A stretch of DNA of 64,000 nt from Micavibrio sp. (GCA_012960155.1 DUBU01000031.1:1-64000), one strand, 5' to 3'; positions 7,893-17,250 are shown, numbered from the stretch's first letter. Notes: generated from the letters alone by a model not told the origin. Program-made: numbers and translations.

Positions 7893-8294
7893 ATGAGCAA
7901 CGAACCCAATCAAGTAACTAACGGTGAACACGGTAACACGCTCCGCGAGGAAGATTTAAAGAACTTCTACGGTACAGAGCAGTGGTTCAGGCATTCACTA
8001 TTCAGACGCTATCTATACACCGAAGGCGTTCAATACGTAGCAGAGCATGGCGGCGCCTATTGGCTGCTGGATAAAATCTTTGGCTGCCATGAAATGCACG
8101 CAAAGCTTCAGGGCGAGGATTTTTGCTCTTGGGAGCTGGTGAGAGATGAAGACGGGGACGGTGCCACACTGTCTTGCACAGATGGTAATTACAATCCGCT
8201 CTATTCTGAAAAAATCGATTACACAGACTTTCCGCTCAAAGAAATCAAGTTCTTTTGCGTGAATAATGTCCTGCTCTTGCCTTCAGAATATTAG
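7893..8294 (+). CDS. DUF6876 family protein
   Basis: This 133-residue protein contains the family pattern NFYGTEQWFRHSLFRRYLYTEGVQY followed by GGAYWLLDKI, and ends in a hydrophobic FFCVNNVLLLPSEY segment. An AGGAG site six bases upstream picks the ATG at 7893; the in-frame ATG at 7887 touches the ribosome site. It is the first gene of the mobilisation operon and lies 15 bp before the Toprim gene. Function is unknown; co-occurrence with Toprim and relaxase genes on plasmids suggests a role in transfer or establishment in the recipient. Confidence 0.7.
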   Translation: MSNEPNQVTNGEHGNTLREEDLKNFYGTEQWFRHSLFRRYLYTEGVQYVAEHGGAYWLLDKIFGCHEMHAKLQGEDFCSWELVRDEDGDGATLSCTDGNYNPLYSEKIDYTDFPLKEIKFFCVNNVLLLPSEY

Positions 8295-8309
8295 AGGAAG
8301 GGCAGACCC

Positions 8310-9224
8310 ATGACACACCCAGAATTTTCCCGCTTTAAGTCAGAGATCAACCTGACCCAATACGCCGCACATCTCGGCTATCAAATCGATGCCCGTAAAA
8401 GCACGCGCAGCAGCATCGCTATGCGCAAAGACAGCGATAAGGTCATTATCTCAAAGCGCGGAACTCTCTGGGTGTATTTTTCCGTCACAGATGAAACCGA
8501 TAACGGCACCATCATCGACTTTGCCACCAAACGCACAGGCGCAGATTTTTATGCGATAGGGCAGGAGCTGCAAAACTGGCTTACAGGCGGCGCAACTTTG
8601 CCAGACCCGCAAAGCTATGTGCCCGAGATTACCCCGCAGGAATATGACTCCGCGCGCGTGGCTAAAATCTTCAAGCGCTGCAAACCTGTTACATATAGCC
8701 GCTATTTGGCGAGTAGGGGGCTTACACGCGCGTTATTGAAGGATGGACGGTTTGCCGGGCGCATTTATACTGATCGCTATCAGAACGCCGCATTTCCCCA
8801 TTACAAGCATAGCAGCGTATGCGGGCTTGAGCTAAAAAACCATGATAAGGCGCTTTTTGTGCGCGGCAGTGAAAAGACTCTATGGCGCTCTAATGCGTTT
8901 TCTGATGATACCACGCTGATTATCGGTGAGGCCGTCATCGATGCGCTCAGCTACCACGCCTTGCATGATTGCCAGCAAGCCATCTATACAGCAACGGGCG
9001 GTGGTCTCTCCCCAGAGCAGGGCGAAATCATCAAAGGCTTTGTTTCTGAGCGTGAAAATCTAGCGCAGATTATTCTCATTCCCGATCACGATGAAGGCGG
9101 CGCAAAATTAGAGACCCGTCTGTGCGAGATACTAAAAGCATCCTCATTCACAGGCGCAATTAAAATCCATAAGCCTGATATTTACGGGCAGGATTGGAAC
9201 GACATACTGCAGGGTCGACTTTGA
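8310..9224 (+). CDS. DUF3991/Toprim-domain protein
   Basis: The 304-residue protein has an N-terminal DUF3991-like part and a C-terminal Toprim fold, the metal-binding fold of primases and topoisomerases. Toprim signatures are the glutamate motif IIGEAVIDALS near residues 205-215 and the D-x-D motif LIPDHDEGG near 256-265. The N-terminus has a zinc-finger-free primase-like region (WVYFSV...GTIIDFATKRTGA). Such proteins are common beside relaxase genes on conjugative elements, where they may prime the transferred strand. No helicase domain is present. It is co-directional with the neighbouring DUF6876 and relaxase genes. Confidence 0.85.
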   Translation: MTHPEFSRFKSEINLTQYAAHLGYQIDARKSTRSSIAMRKDSDKVIISKRGTLWVYFSVTDETDNGTIIDFATKRTGADFYAIGQELQNWLTGGATLPDPQSYVPEITPQEYDSARVAKIFKRCKPVTYSRYLASRGLTRALLKDGRFAGRIYTDRYQNAAFPHYKHSSVCGLELKNHDKALFVRGSEKTLWRSNAFSDDTTLIIGEAVIDALSYHALHDCQQAIYTATGGGLSPEQGEIIKGFVSERENLAQIILIPDHDEGGAKLETRLCEILKASSFTGAIKIHKPDIYGQDWNDILQGRL

Positions 9225-9268
9225 AAATGTTCTTGTAATGTTCTCATGTTTTCTGCTTAAGTGTTTCC

Positions 9269-9544
9269 ATGTGGTATGGAAGTAAAAACACAATTTCGCA
9301 ACATCATTTGCGCGAAAATGCAATGCTTGTTTTAGAGCGTGCGGCGCAGGATTGTATCGAGTTCGATATGCGCCGCCACGAGGTCTATAAGGCACTCGAT
9401 TATCTGGAACAATACGCCACAGGCAAATACGGATTTCGGATGTTCAGGGATGGTCTGGACAGTACAAATCCCGAGCAGCGCATGGCACTATTAACCAAAG
9501 CCGTTACCCATATCCGCACCCATCTTGATAGACTGGTTAGTTAA
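9269..9544 (+). CDS. Small hypothetical protein in the mobilisation operon
   Basis: This open frame encodes up to 91 residues, mostly charged and probably helical (ERAAQDCIEFDMRRHEVYKALDYLEQYATG). Neither the ATG at 9269 nor the in-frame ATG at 9320 has a good ribosome site, so the start is uncertain. It lies between the Toprim and relaxase genes in the same direction. I do not recognise the family. Confidence 0.5.
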   Translation: MWYGSKNTISQHHLRENAMLVLERAAQDCIEFDMRRHEVYKALDYLEQYATGKYGFRMFRDGLDSTNPEQRMALLTKAVTHIRTHLDRLVS

Positions 9545-9603
9545 GAACGTATCTCTGGAATGGAGCGTGTGTAGAGGATTTATAATTTAAGACAAGATAA
9601 AAG

Positions 9604-9621
9604 ATAAAACTGTTGTTTTAT
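9604..9621. repeat. Small inverted repeat in the AT-rich gap before the relaxase gene
   Basis: Arms ATAAAAC and GTTTTAT flank a TGTT loop, in a 209-bp AT-rich gap (9545-9753) with no gene. It could be part of an origin of transfer or a promoter-proximal operator; nothing more specific can be read. Confidence 0.3.
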
Positions 9622-9753
9622 ATAACTAATTGATTTTAAATTAATATTTATCAGTGTGGCTGTATTGATTAAAGTGTAAGAAAGTGGTAGTTTTGAAGGG
9701 TGAAAATGGTGCCTTTGGGTAGTTATTTGCAGAAGAATTAAACAAGGAAATTT

Positions 9754-11811
9754 ATGTTTTTAGATCGTGTCAGTGATCAAAGTTTTGAGGGCGGCGTTAA
9801 CGCGTCAGCTCCTTTGATCGTGACCAAAGATTCTCCGCGAAAAGCGTTTTTCAAAAAGCTCAATCGTCATGGCGCGCCATCAGGGCGCGGACGTAAAATC
9901 AGGCGCACGGGTCGCATGGTAAGAGGTAATTCTTTTGCCGGGGCAGGGTATGCGCAGCGCGTTGTTGTTAAGATCAATCCTGTTAAAAACAAGACCAAAG
10001 GTGTCGGCGTCGGGGCTGGTAGCGGCGGTGCTAATTTATATCATCACATCCTGTATGTTTCTCGTGCGAAGGCGGGTAAGGATGGTGAGCGTGCGGTGCT
10101 GTTTGATCGTGATGGAGATGGTGTAGATCGTGGTGAGTTTTTTGCGCGTTGTAAAAATGATCGTCACCATTTTCGGATGATTATCTCTCCTGAGCGTGGT
10201 GGTGAGATCGAAGATTTTGAAGGGTATGTGCGCAAAGTAATGGGGCGCGCCGAGAAGGATTTGGGTACAAAACTGGATTGGGTCTCTGCTGTGCATTACG
10301 ACACTGATGATGTCCATGCTCATGTGATTTTCAGGGGCAAGGATGATCGTGGTGAGGATCTGGTTATCGGGCGAGATTACATTGCGTTTGGACTGCGGGC
10401 GCGGGCGCAGGAGATTGCAACTGAGCTCTTAGGGGAGCGTTCAATTGAAGATATTCAGCGCTCGATAGAGGCTGAGGTGGACGCGATGCGCGTAACCTCT
10501 CTGGATCGTTTTATCGAGAAGCAGATTAATGAAGGCGGTCGTGTTGATGTTCGTAAGGCTAATAATTTCGGGCGCGGTGCGCATTATGAAGCGGTACTTA
10601 AAGGGCGTCTGCGTTTTCTTGAGGGTACGGGGCTTGCTTCCCAGCATCCGCCGGGTGTCTTTACGCTTAAAGACGGGTATCTGGATGCGCTATATGAAGC
10701 AGGTACGGCTAAGGATATTCTGAACCGTTTACACAGAAGCGGTCTTGAAGACCTTTCTGACTTGTCAATCTATTCAACGCGATCAGTTGATGCCGAAGAC
10801 ATCGAGGGACGCTTGCTTGCGAAGGGTGCGGTAGACGAGCTTTCTGATCGCAAGTATTTGGTAATCGAAGCGCTTGCTGGCGGGAAGCATTATGTGCCCG
10901 TTGGTGAGTATCAGTGTTACGATGAGGTAGAGCAGGGCGCGCTTATTCGTGTGCGTAGCGGGCAAGAAGCAACAGGTAAGGCTGATTACAATATCGCGCT
11001 GATCGCCCGTAAGAATGATGGTGTCTATGATATCGCGCGTCATGAGCAGTATATTGAATCTGAACAAAGCTACATTGCTGAAGAGAAGCGAGATGGCTAT
11101 CTGGACGCGCATCGCAAGCGCCTGGAAACCTTGGAGAAGAACGACATCATTACGCGTGTCGATGAGAGGCGTTATAGCGTGCCTTCTGATCTTGTAGATC
11201 AAGGCAAGACGCTTAATGCGCAGATCAATGAACGAGAGCGCAAGCGTTTCTATCCGCGCCTTGATGTTTTAAGTGCTGTAGCGCCTGAAACGCAGGTAAC
11301 AGATGAAAAGGTCACATGGCTTGATAAGGAACTGTTCAAACGCAGTAAAGGTAAGAGCGGTTTGTCCTGTACTGATGCGCCTTTAGTGCAAACATTAGAG
11401 AAGCGACAGGATTGGCTCATTGCGCAGGGTTATGGCTTTATGCAGTCGAGCGGCGATTTTGCATTCCGTGATGGCGCCTTTAAAGAGCTGCGCCATAAAG
11501 AAGTGCTCACCAAAGGTAACGATCTGGCGGCAAAGATCGATCATAGCTTTAGCGCCTATCTTCCTGATGATGGTGATGTGCAGTCCTATCTTGGTTACGC
11601 CACTCTTGAAAGCGGGCTATGGGCAGTGACGCGCAAAGGCAAGGCGCTTTATCTTGCCCCAATAGATAATCCGCCCGAGATCGAAAAGGGGCAAGAGTGC
11701 CTGTTGCATAAAGGTGAACAAGGGCGTTATCGCTTGGATGCACGCAGTCAGGAACAGGCGCGTCAGTCCGACCAGTGCCGCGATCGTGATGATACAGACA
11801 GGGAGCTATAA
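9754..11811 (+). CDS. DUF3363-type MOBP relaxase (TraI/VirD2-like)
   Basis: Relaxases nick one strand at oriT and pilot it through the coupling protein. The histidine motif HYDTDDVHAHVIF at residues about 181-193 is the metal-binding HxDxxxxHxH signature of the family. Upstream lies LYHHILYVSR, where Tyr101 is the best nucleophile candidate. The basic N-terminus (residues 30-60, FFKKLNRHG...GRGRKIRRTGR) and the long C-terminal DUF3363 region (about 250-685) match the DUF3363 relaxase class of proteobacterial plasmids and integrative elements. The AAGGA ribosome site is good. The ribbon-helix-helix gene follows three bases downstream. It lies about 33 kb from the virB operon it would need for transfer. 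Confidence 0.9.
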   Translation: MFLDRVSDQSFEGGVNASAPLIVTKDSPRKAFFKKLNRHGAPSGRGRKIRRTGRMVRGNSFAGAGYAQRVVVKINPVKNKTKGVGVGAGSGGANLYHHILYVSRAKAGKDGERAVLFDRDGDGVDRGEFFARCKNDRHHFRMIISPERGGEIEDFEGYVRKVMGRAEKDLGTKLDWVSAVHYDTDDVHAHVIFRGKDDRGEDLVIGRDYIAFGLRARAQEIATELLGERSIEDIQRSIEAEVDAMRVTSLDRFIEKQINEGGRVDVRKANNFGRGAHYEAVLKGRLRFLEGTGLASQHPPGVFTLKDGYLDALYEAGTAKDILNRLHRSGLEDLSDLSIYSTRSVDAEDIEGRLLAKGAVDELSDRKYLVIEALAGGKHYVPVGEYQCYDEVEQGALIRVRSGQEATGKADYNIALIARKNDGVYDIARHEQYIESEQSYIAEEKRDGYLDAHRKRLETLEKNDIITRVDERRYSVPSDLVDQGKTLNAQINERERKRFYPRLDVLSAVAPETQVTDEKVTWLDKELFKRSKGKSGLSCTDAPLVQTLEKRQDWLIAQGYGFMQSSGDFAFRDGAFKELRHKEVLTKGNDLAAKIDHSFSAYLPDDGDVQSYLGYATLESGLWAVTRKGKALYLAPIDNPPEIEKGQECLLHKGEQGRYRLDARSQEQARQSDQCRDRDDTDREL

Positions 11812-11813
11812 AG

Positions 11814-12239
11814 ATGGCCGCTAGGAAAAAGCCAATTCAGAAGACCGTGATGTTTGATCCTGAAGTCTACGAAGCCATGGAAAAGCAGATGAAGACGTCG
11901 CATAACGCCAATTTCTCTGCGGTGGTGAATGATGGGCTGCGCTATGCGTTGTTTCCTGAGTTTCGCAATGATCGCGATGCTGATCTGGTAAAGCTATATA
12001 GCCAGTTCTCGGCATCACTTGCTTCACATCGTAAGAAGACAGCCCGTGATATGGCGTTTATGCAAGAAATGCTCCTACGCTTTATGTTCGAATTCTATCA
12101 GCACAATAATGAAATTCCGGATGATGCTAAACCTATGAAAGAGGCGCAGGCAACGATGCGTGTTGATGGCTTTATGGAAGAGATCATTCGAGGGATGAGT
12201 TCTTTAAAGCCTTTATCAGAAAGAGAAGAGGGGGCTTAA
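11814..12239 (+). CDS. Ribbon-helix-helix relaxosome accessory candidate
   Basis: The 141-residue protein begins with a basic segment and KTVMFDPEVYEAMEKQ, followed by NANFSAVVNDGLRYAL. This is the beta strand plus two helices expected of a CopG/MobC-type ribbon-helix-helix fold; the rest is helical. Its gene starts two bases after the relaxase stop codon and is followed at once by the 12241 gene. That placement suggests it binds oriT and helps the relaxase, or regulates the operon. Fold assignment is by eye. Confidence 0.65.
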   Translation: MAARKKPIQKTVMFDPEVYEAMEKQMKTSHNANFSAVVNDGLRYALFPEFRNDRDADLVKLYSQFSASLASHRKKTARDMAFMQEMLLRFMFEFYQHNNEIPDDAKPMKEAQATMRVDGFMEEIIRGMSSLKPLSEREEGA

Positions 12240-12240
12240 C

Positions 12241-12540
12241 ATGGCGTATTACAAGATTGGTAACCAGATCCTTAGTGAAGAAGAATATGACGCCCAGAAT
12301 CTAGCGGTTTGGCGCTTTGTATTGTTTTTGGCTGGTGCTGTGGTTGCAGGTTTTTTGGTAAATGGGATGTATTCTGATGGCCTGCCTAAGATTTGGCGTT
12401 TTGTGGGAGTGATTTTTTTAGGTGCGGGCGCAGGGGGATTGTTGGCTCTTTATGCTCCTTATATTAGGGCTATCGTAGCTTATTTGTTAATTGCAGTATT
12501 GGTCTCAAGCTTAACTTATGGGCTTTGGCTCATTTTGTAG
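12241..12540 (+). CDS. Small inner-membrane protein of the mobilisation operon
   Basis: This 99-residue protein has a short polar N-terminus (YKIGNQILSEEEYDAQN) and then three hydrophobic segments (about residues 23-43, 50-69 and 74-98), so it is predicted to be integral to the inner membrane. It starts one base after the stop of the preceding gene, consistent with translational coupling. I do not recognise a family. A role in coupling the relaxosome to the membrane or in entry exclusion is possible but unsupported by motif. Confidence 0.6.
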   Translation: MAYYKIGNQILSEEEYDAQNLAVWRFVLFLAGAVVAGFLVNGMYSDGLPKIWRFVGVIFLGAGAGGLLALYAPYIRAIVAYLLIAVLVSSLTYGLWLIL

Positions 12541-12607
12541 ATTTTTTAATGATCTCTTTGAGCAAAATCACCAAAGGCTTAAGCTATCTTCTGCGCAAGC
12601 CCCTTAG

Positions 12608-15262
12608 TTAACGTGTAAACCGTTCAAAATCAGCTACGCTGTATATCATAGTGATATAGCACCCTGCCATTGTTTCTTTAGCGTTGGGTAGAATTCTGGT
12701 TCTATGCTCTGAACGAGGCAAGTTATGATCCCACATCCGACAGTTCTTGATATATCGTGGCCATAAAACATCAATAACTTGCTGTGGCACTTTATCACTG
12801 GATAGCTTGGAAACTATAAGCGATTGCATCATCTGAACCTGTGGTCGCGTATCAGGCGTTTGTGGTTTAATTTTTTCGCCTATCCGCTGAAGCCTCGTGT
12901 CTTGCCTTAATCGGTCAGCATCTGTTCCATCAGAAAGCGTGTTTAGGAACTTTAGGTATCTATCGAACTCACCTGCGTCTATTAAGGCATGGAAAAATGA
13001 ATACCAGTTTTGTATTGGTTGCGCATCGGTCGACAGAACCCGAGCCATTTCCGGCATATAAATGTCTAGTTCGCCCCATCTTTCTTCCTTGATAAGCAGG
13101 GCAGCGATGCGAGCGTAATAACTGCCTGTGTAAAATGAAGGTAGGCGATCAGACCACTCTTGTAGCGCCACAACATCATTGTGGTGTGCATATAGGTATG
13201 CAAATTTTCCGTAGAAGCTTTTTGTAATGGCTCCGCCCCTATAGTCTTTTTCCGTTGTCTCGTTGAAAAGGCTGATGAGTTCGTTAAGCACTTCTCTGCT
13301 TTTGGGTTTCTCTTCTATCTTTAAAAGGATATTCGCTTTCGTAATGTAATCGCTGAGATTATCAACTGCGACGTCGTATTTAGGATTGCGTATCCCAAAA
13401 TAGGGCGTGGCTTTTTCTAGAAACAATAGTGTGCCTTCTTTGTCTTTTAAGTCGGCGAGTGCGTCAGCGATTTTAAGGTAAGTTGTAAGGCGGATTTCGT
13501 CATCTGGTGTTTCTTTCAGGTCAAATATCTTGTCTAACGGGCCTTCAGGTTTGTCGTTTTTTGTATAGCTTTGGCCTTCGATCCGCGCAATCGCAGTGCA
13601 GTAATTTCCTGCCAAAGCGTATATGAGGGGCACTGGGTCATTAGTGATACTGTTATAAACCTCGGGGTAGTCCATTCCAGTGCTTCGGCCTTCTACAAAC
13701 GCAGCAAGTTCTTCTATATCTTCTATTATACCACTTTTAGCTGCCGTTCTTGCTGTTTGTTCAAAAGCCCATTTTGTATGACGGCGAATTTCTTCGGTCT
13801 GGTTTTGGAGCAGCAGACGTATCTCATTAAAAATCTCTCGGGCTTTTTCTTTATCGCCTTTTTCTGAATAGCTTTTTAAAAGCGCTTGCATTGCTGAGAG
13901 ATAGCCTCGTTTCGCAGCGTTAGTGTAACAAAAGCTTTTCTGGCCGAACGCGCCACCCTCCCAGTAACGGCGTACCATCTGGCTGACTTCATACGCTTTA
14001 TCAAGTTCTGCTTTTTCGATGTAGGCCAGTGCGAGCTGCCCCATAGCTTCCGGCCTTGTGCCTTGATAGTTTTCGCAGTGCATTATGGCCGATGAGTTTT
14101 CGTTTGGATCAGGTTTTTGACGCTCCCACTCAAGAGTCATTTTAGAAATCTCTAAGGCTTTATCTAGTTCACCCCAATTTACCAAAGACGAAATGACTTT
14201 GTAATCGTTTCCGGTCTTCTGTTCGTCTTGGAGCTGTGACAGGATAGCTTCTGCTTCTTCATATTCGCCGATCAGAAAGAGCAGCAGTAGCTTCTGCGAG
14301 TGCAATGCCAGAATGCGGCGCTCAATTGCCGAGGGAGGTGCTTTTCTTAACCTGGGAATGCTCTCTTCATGGGTGATAATATCTTCGTTTGTAGGCCAGG
14401 TTTTTAGCAAAAAGCTGGCTGTATCTTTATCCCCTCGATTGATAGCTAATCGGGCCAGTGGGCTTATATAACGGCTTTTTTGTGAGAGCGTTGATATATC
14501 AAGAAGTGCGATTGCTTGCTGAGTAAGACATTTATAGGTTAAATCTTGCTTGCAAGGAGAGTTCTGATGTTCAGCTACAAGAATTGACCATTCGTTTTCA
14601 TCGAAAGTTTCAACCGGTGTTGTATCTATTTTATATTGGAGAAGTTCTTTAACGAATGAAACAGGCTTAGCACCAAACTCTTCCTCTGCCTGCTCCTGTG
14701 GTGTCGCTAAAGCATGAATTTGTTTTAACCCTTTTCCACCACCGCCAAACATCATATCGACTTTACTATCTTCTGAACGGGGGATACTGCCGTGATTGAT
14801 TCTTACGACCCAGCCGGATGAAGTGTCTTCCCAGCCGTGCTCACCGGCAGGCTCACTGGGTTTGTAATAGTAAATATAGTTATCAGCACTTGACGATCCA
14901 CCGCCTAAAAGACCCGTGTATAATTGCTTTATAAGGTTGTCGGTTCTAAAAGCACCCAATCTGTCTACAAAAATTGCATCAATCTCTGAAACTGTTGTTC
15001 CGTAGGGGAAAACTCTGTCGAGTTCTCGCTGCAGACTTTGAACGCTGGAAAACTTATCCAGACTGAAAGAAGCTCTGCCTTCTGAAATAGCTTCGTTTAA
15101 TGCTTTCACTTTCTCAACGCGTTCACTGGCCGTTTTTTCAAAACGTGCGTATAGAGCCTCCCGTGCCAAATTATTCTGCTGTTTGTGATACCCATATAAC
15201 GCAGCGATTACAGAAATCGCGATTAATGCGTATAGTGCAGTCGAACGTTTAACTGGCTTCAT
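12608..15262 (-). CDS. Membrane-anchored TPR-like helical repeat protein
   Basis: This 884-residue protein has one N-terminal membrane segment (about residues 9-24), then a long soluble part. From about residue 240 onward it is built of helical pairs with TPR-like patterns, such as LLFLIGEYEEAEAILSQL, LVNWGELDKALEISKMTLE and LALAYIEKAELDKAYEVSQM. The N-terminal portion has a glycine-rich loop (MMFGGGGKG) and a WxxxxSGWVVRINHG segment. It probably exposes the TPR domain to the periplasm. It is divergent from the FrpC-like membrane protein gene, separated by only 87 bp, so the two may share control and work together. I do not recognise a named family. Confidence 0.7.
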   Translation of the reverse strand: MKPVKRSTALYALIAISVIAALYGYHKQQNNLAREALYARFEKTASERVEKVKALNEAISEGRASFSLDKFSSVQSLQRELDRVFPYGTTVSEIDAIFVDRLGAFRTDNLIKQLYTGLLGGGSSSADNYIYYYKPSEPAGEHGWEDTSSGWVVRINHGSIPRSEDSKVDMMFGGGGKGLKQIHALATPQEQAEEEFGAKPVSFVKELLQYKIDTTPVETFDENEWSILVAEHQNSPCKQDLTYKCLTQQAIALLDISTLSQKSRYISPLARLAINRGDKDTASFLLKTWPTNEDIITHEESIPRLRKAPPSAIERRILALHSQKLLLLFLIGEYEEAEAILSQLQDEQKTGNDYKVISSLVNWGELDKALEISKMTLEWERQKPDPNENSSAIMHCENYQGTRPEAMGQLALAYIEKAELDKAYEVSQMVRRYWEGGAFGQKSFCYTNAAKRGYLSAMQALLKSYSEKGDKEKAREIFNEIRLLLQNQTEEIRRHTKWAFEQTARTAAKSGIIEDIEELAAFVEGRSTGMDYPEVYNSITNDPVPLIYALAGNYCTAIARIEGQSYTKNDKPEGPLDKIFDLKETPDDEIRLTTYLKIADALADLKDKEGTLLFLEKATPYFGIRNPKYDVAVDNLSDYITKANILLKIEEKPKSREVLNELISLFNETTEKDYRGGAITKSFYGKFAYLYAHHNDVVALQEWSDRLPSFYTGSYYARIAALLIKEERWGELDIYMPEMARVLSTDAQPIQNWYSFFHALIDAGEFDRYLKFLNTLSDGTDADRLRQDTRLQRIGEKIKPQTPDTRPQVQMMQSLIVSKLSSDKVPQQVIDVLWPRYIKNCRMWDHNLPRSEHRTRILPNAKETMAGCYITMIYSVADFERFTR

Positions 15263-15349
15263 TCCAATTCATCCGTTTTCTTATTCTCTTAAAAATTGTA
15301 AAGTCTTTATGGCTACAAAGTGTTAACAGTTTAAAGATATACCGTTCCC

Positions 15350-16912
15350 ATGAATTTCTCACGCCTTTTTATGCTTCCGTTGCAGGTCGTCGTTTTTGCT
15401 TCACTGGTAGTAATTTTGTGGCCTTTTATGGCAACGGCCGACAGTTTTCCAGCGCAAGAAAAGCAAGCGAAAAAAATGCTAAAGACCCAAAGGGAGTCTA
15501 ATATTTCTTACCTAGCCCTAGATATTGATGGTGATGGTGTCGAGTTGACAAGCCTTTGGAGTGCAAATGCTGTTTATTGGGATATCGACATAGATGGCTT
15601 TGCAGAGGCGACGGCATGGGTGTCACCTGATGACGGTCTCTTGGCGCTGGATCGCAACCAAGATGGCATAATAAACAATAACGAAGAATTGTTTGGCTCT
15701 GCCGAGCTTGACGGCTTTTCTGAGCTTATGGCTTATGACGATAACAAGGATGGCAAAATAGACTCATCTGACCCTGTTTGGGAGAAGTTGTTCATATGGC
15801 AGGATAAGAAAATGGATGGTGCTAGCAAACCAAACGAACTTTTTGCTGTTAAAGGTTCGCATCTTATCAGTATCGATCTGGCTAGTGCCCCTGTAAGCGA
15901 AATTAAGGAGGATAACAAGGTTACACTGAGAGGGCAGTATAGCTTTCAGTATGCTGGCTTAGAAGGCGTTGAGATAAAATCCAGGCCAATTGAAAATGTG
16001 CAGCCCTCATATACAAATTTAAACACAATTAACGATACGGTTACACCTTTGGACTCAAGGGCAATGTATCTTCCGACGCTGCGCGGATACGGCATTTTGC
16101 CTGATCTTCATGTGGCTATGTCGACGGATAATGAAGGGGCTGACAGTCTGCTGGAAAGGGTAAAGGCGCTAGACGTTCCTTTTGATGAATTGTTTGATCC
16201 GGATAGGGATTTAGAGCAGGAGATCCATGAAATTCTCTATCGCTGGGCAAATGTGCAAGACCTTGAACCTTCTAGCCGAGGGCCACACATGGATGCACGT
16301 AAGTTGGGGTTTTTGGAACATCTGACGGGGAAGCCTTTTGTCCAGACCGGTGCTAATGACGCCATTAACCCGCTTTTCTTCGGTGCTATTCATCTCAAAG
16401 AAGCCTACCAGATTTCTTATAATAATATGTTCGCCCGTTTGATTGTTCAATCGGCAGGCAAGGAACTGTTTACAGGAAATCCCACCTACGTCATAAGAAC
16501 CGATGACTTTTCTTATATTAAGGGGGTGGACCACCGAGGCATTAAGAAATTGAAGTATATGGCTGGGCAGACCTCAGACTTGGAGAAGAGGCGTGCCCTA
16601 TGGAAGGCTGCGATACGCGCAATTGAGTACACAATAAAGATTGAGAATTTGTCCAAAGAGGATGGTGATGCTCTGAATGATGCAATTGAAAAGTCGTTAA
16701 AAGGCGATGGAATTTTGCCTCTTTATCGGGAAGTGAAATTTTATAAAGAGACACGTAGTTATTTGCCATACGTCATTACGGATCGTCTTTATAAATATTT
16801 TGGCATCCGCTTGAACTCTAACCTGCCCATATTCGGAGTAGTGTTCGCGGTGTTGTTTTTAATCTACTATAGTGCTTATCAGAAAAGAAAAAGTCGTATG
16901 AAATCGCCTTAA
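15350..16912 (+). CDS. Membrane protein with FrpC-like calcium-binding module
   Basis: The 520-residue protein has an N-terminal signal or anchor (about residues 8-30) and a C-terminal membrane segment followed by a basic tail (about 493-520). Between them, residues about 55-180 match the EF-hand-containing block known from FrpC-type RTX proteins: LALDIDGDGVELT, VSPDDGLLALDRNQDGIINN, ELFG and DDNKDGKIDSSD with WQDKKMDG. A GYGILPDLHVAMSTD segment near 245, also seen in such RTX proteins, follows. RTX nonapeptide repeats and a type I secretion tail are absent. So a module usually buried in giant secreted proteins is here held between two membrane anchors. A calcium-dependent scaffold or envelope sensor is possible; no catalytic motif is seen. 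Confidence 0.7.
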   Translation: MNFSRLFMLPLQVVVFASLVVILWPFMATADSFPAQEKQAKKMLKTQRESNISYLALDIDGDGVELTSLWSANAVYWDIDIDGFAEATAWVSPDDGLLALDRNQDGIINNNEELFGSAELDGFSELMAYDDNKDGKIDSSDPVWEKLFIWQDKKMDGASKPNELFAVKGSHLISIDLASAPVSEIKEDNKVTLRGQYSFQYAGLEGVEIKSRPIENVQPSYTNLNTINDTVTPLDSRAMYLPTLRGYGILPDLHVAMSTDNEGADSLLERVKALDVPFDELFDPDRDLEQEIHEILYRWANVQDLEPSSRGPHMDARKLGFLEHLTGKPFVQTGANDAINPLFFGAIHLKEAYQISYNNMFARLIVQSAGKELFTGNPTYVIRTDDFSYIKGVDHRGIKKLKYMAGQTSDLEKRRALWKAAIRAIEYTIKIENLSKEDGDALNDAIEKSLKGDGILPLYREVKFYKETRSYLPYVITDRLYKYFGIRLNSNLPIFGVVFAVLFLIYYSAYQKRKSRMKSP

Positions 16913-16971
16913 TTGCACTTCATATGTAACCTATATAAAGTTCTTTACATATTTATAATACGGGGGTGCAA

Positions 16972-17250
16972 ATGATGTTCAGGCACTTTCTTATTTACAG
17001 CATTTCGCTTCTTATAGTCTTCGCACCTATTACTGCTACTGCTCAGTCGGATGAAAAAATTAAAGAAGCAATCATAGCACAGTCATTGGCGTCATACCCT
17101 GGTAACTGCCCCTGTCCATATAATACAGACCGAGCAGGCAGACGGTGTGGTAAACGTAGTGCGTATAGTAAACTTGGCGGAGACACTCCAGTCTGTTTTC
17201 CAAGTGATGTTACGCTTGCCATGATCGAAGCATATAAAAGAAATCGATAA
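16972..17250 (+). CDS. Small exported cysteine-rich protein
   Basis: The predicted 92-residue protein has a signal peptide ending near ITATAQS. The mature part contains NCPCPYNTDRAGRRCGKRSA and then GGDTPVCFPSDVT, a four-cysteine pattern I know from small periplasmic proteins and from the tails of some staphylococcal-nuclease-like proteins. It may bind a metal or form two disulphides. A GGGGG ribosome site favours the ATG at 16972 over the GTG at 16966. It follows the FrpC-like gene by about 60 bp and could be in the same operon. Function is unknown. Confidence 0.65.
   Translation: MMFRHFLIYSISLLIVFAPITATAQSDEKIKEAIIAQSLASYPGNCPCPYNTDRAGRRCGKRSAYSKLGGDTPVCFPSDVTLAMIEAYKRNR

Noticed and set aside
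7616-7909. Minus-strand open frames of 97 and 61 residues in the hairpin region
   Set aside because: They overlap strong inverted repeats, show no family pattern and have no supporting ribosome site.
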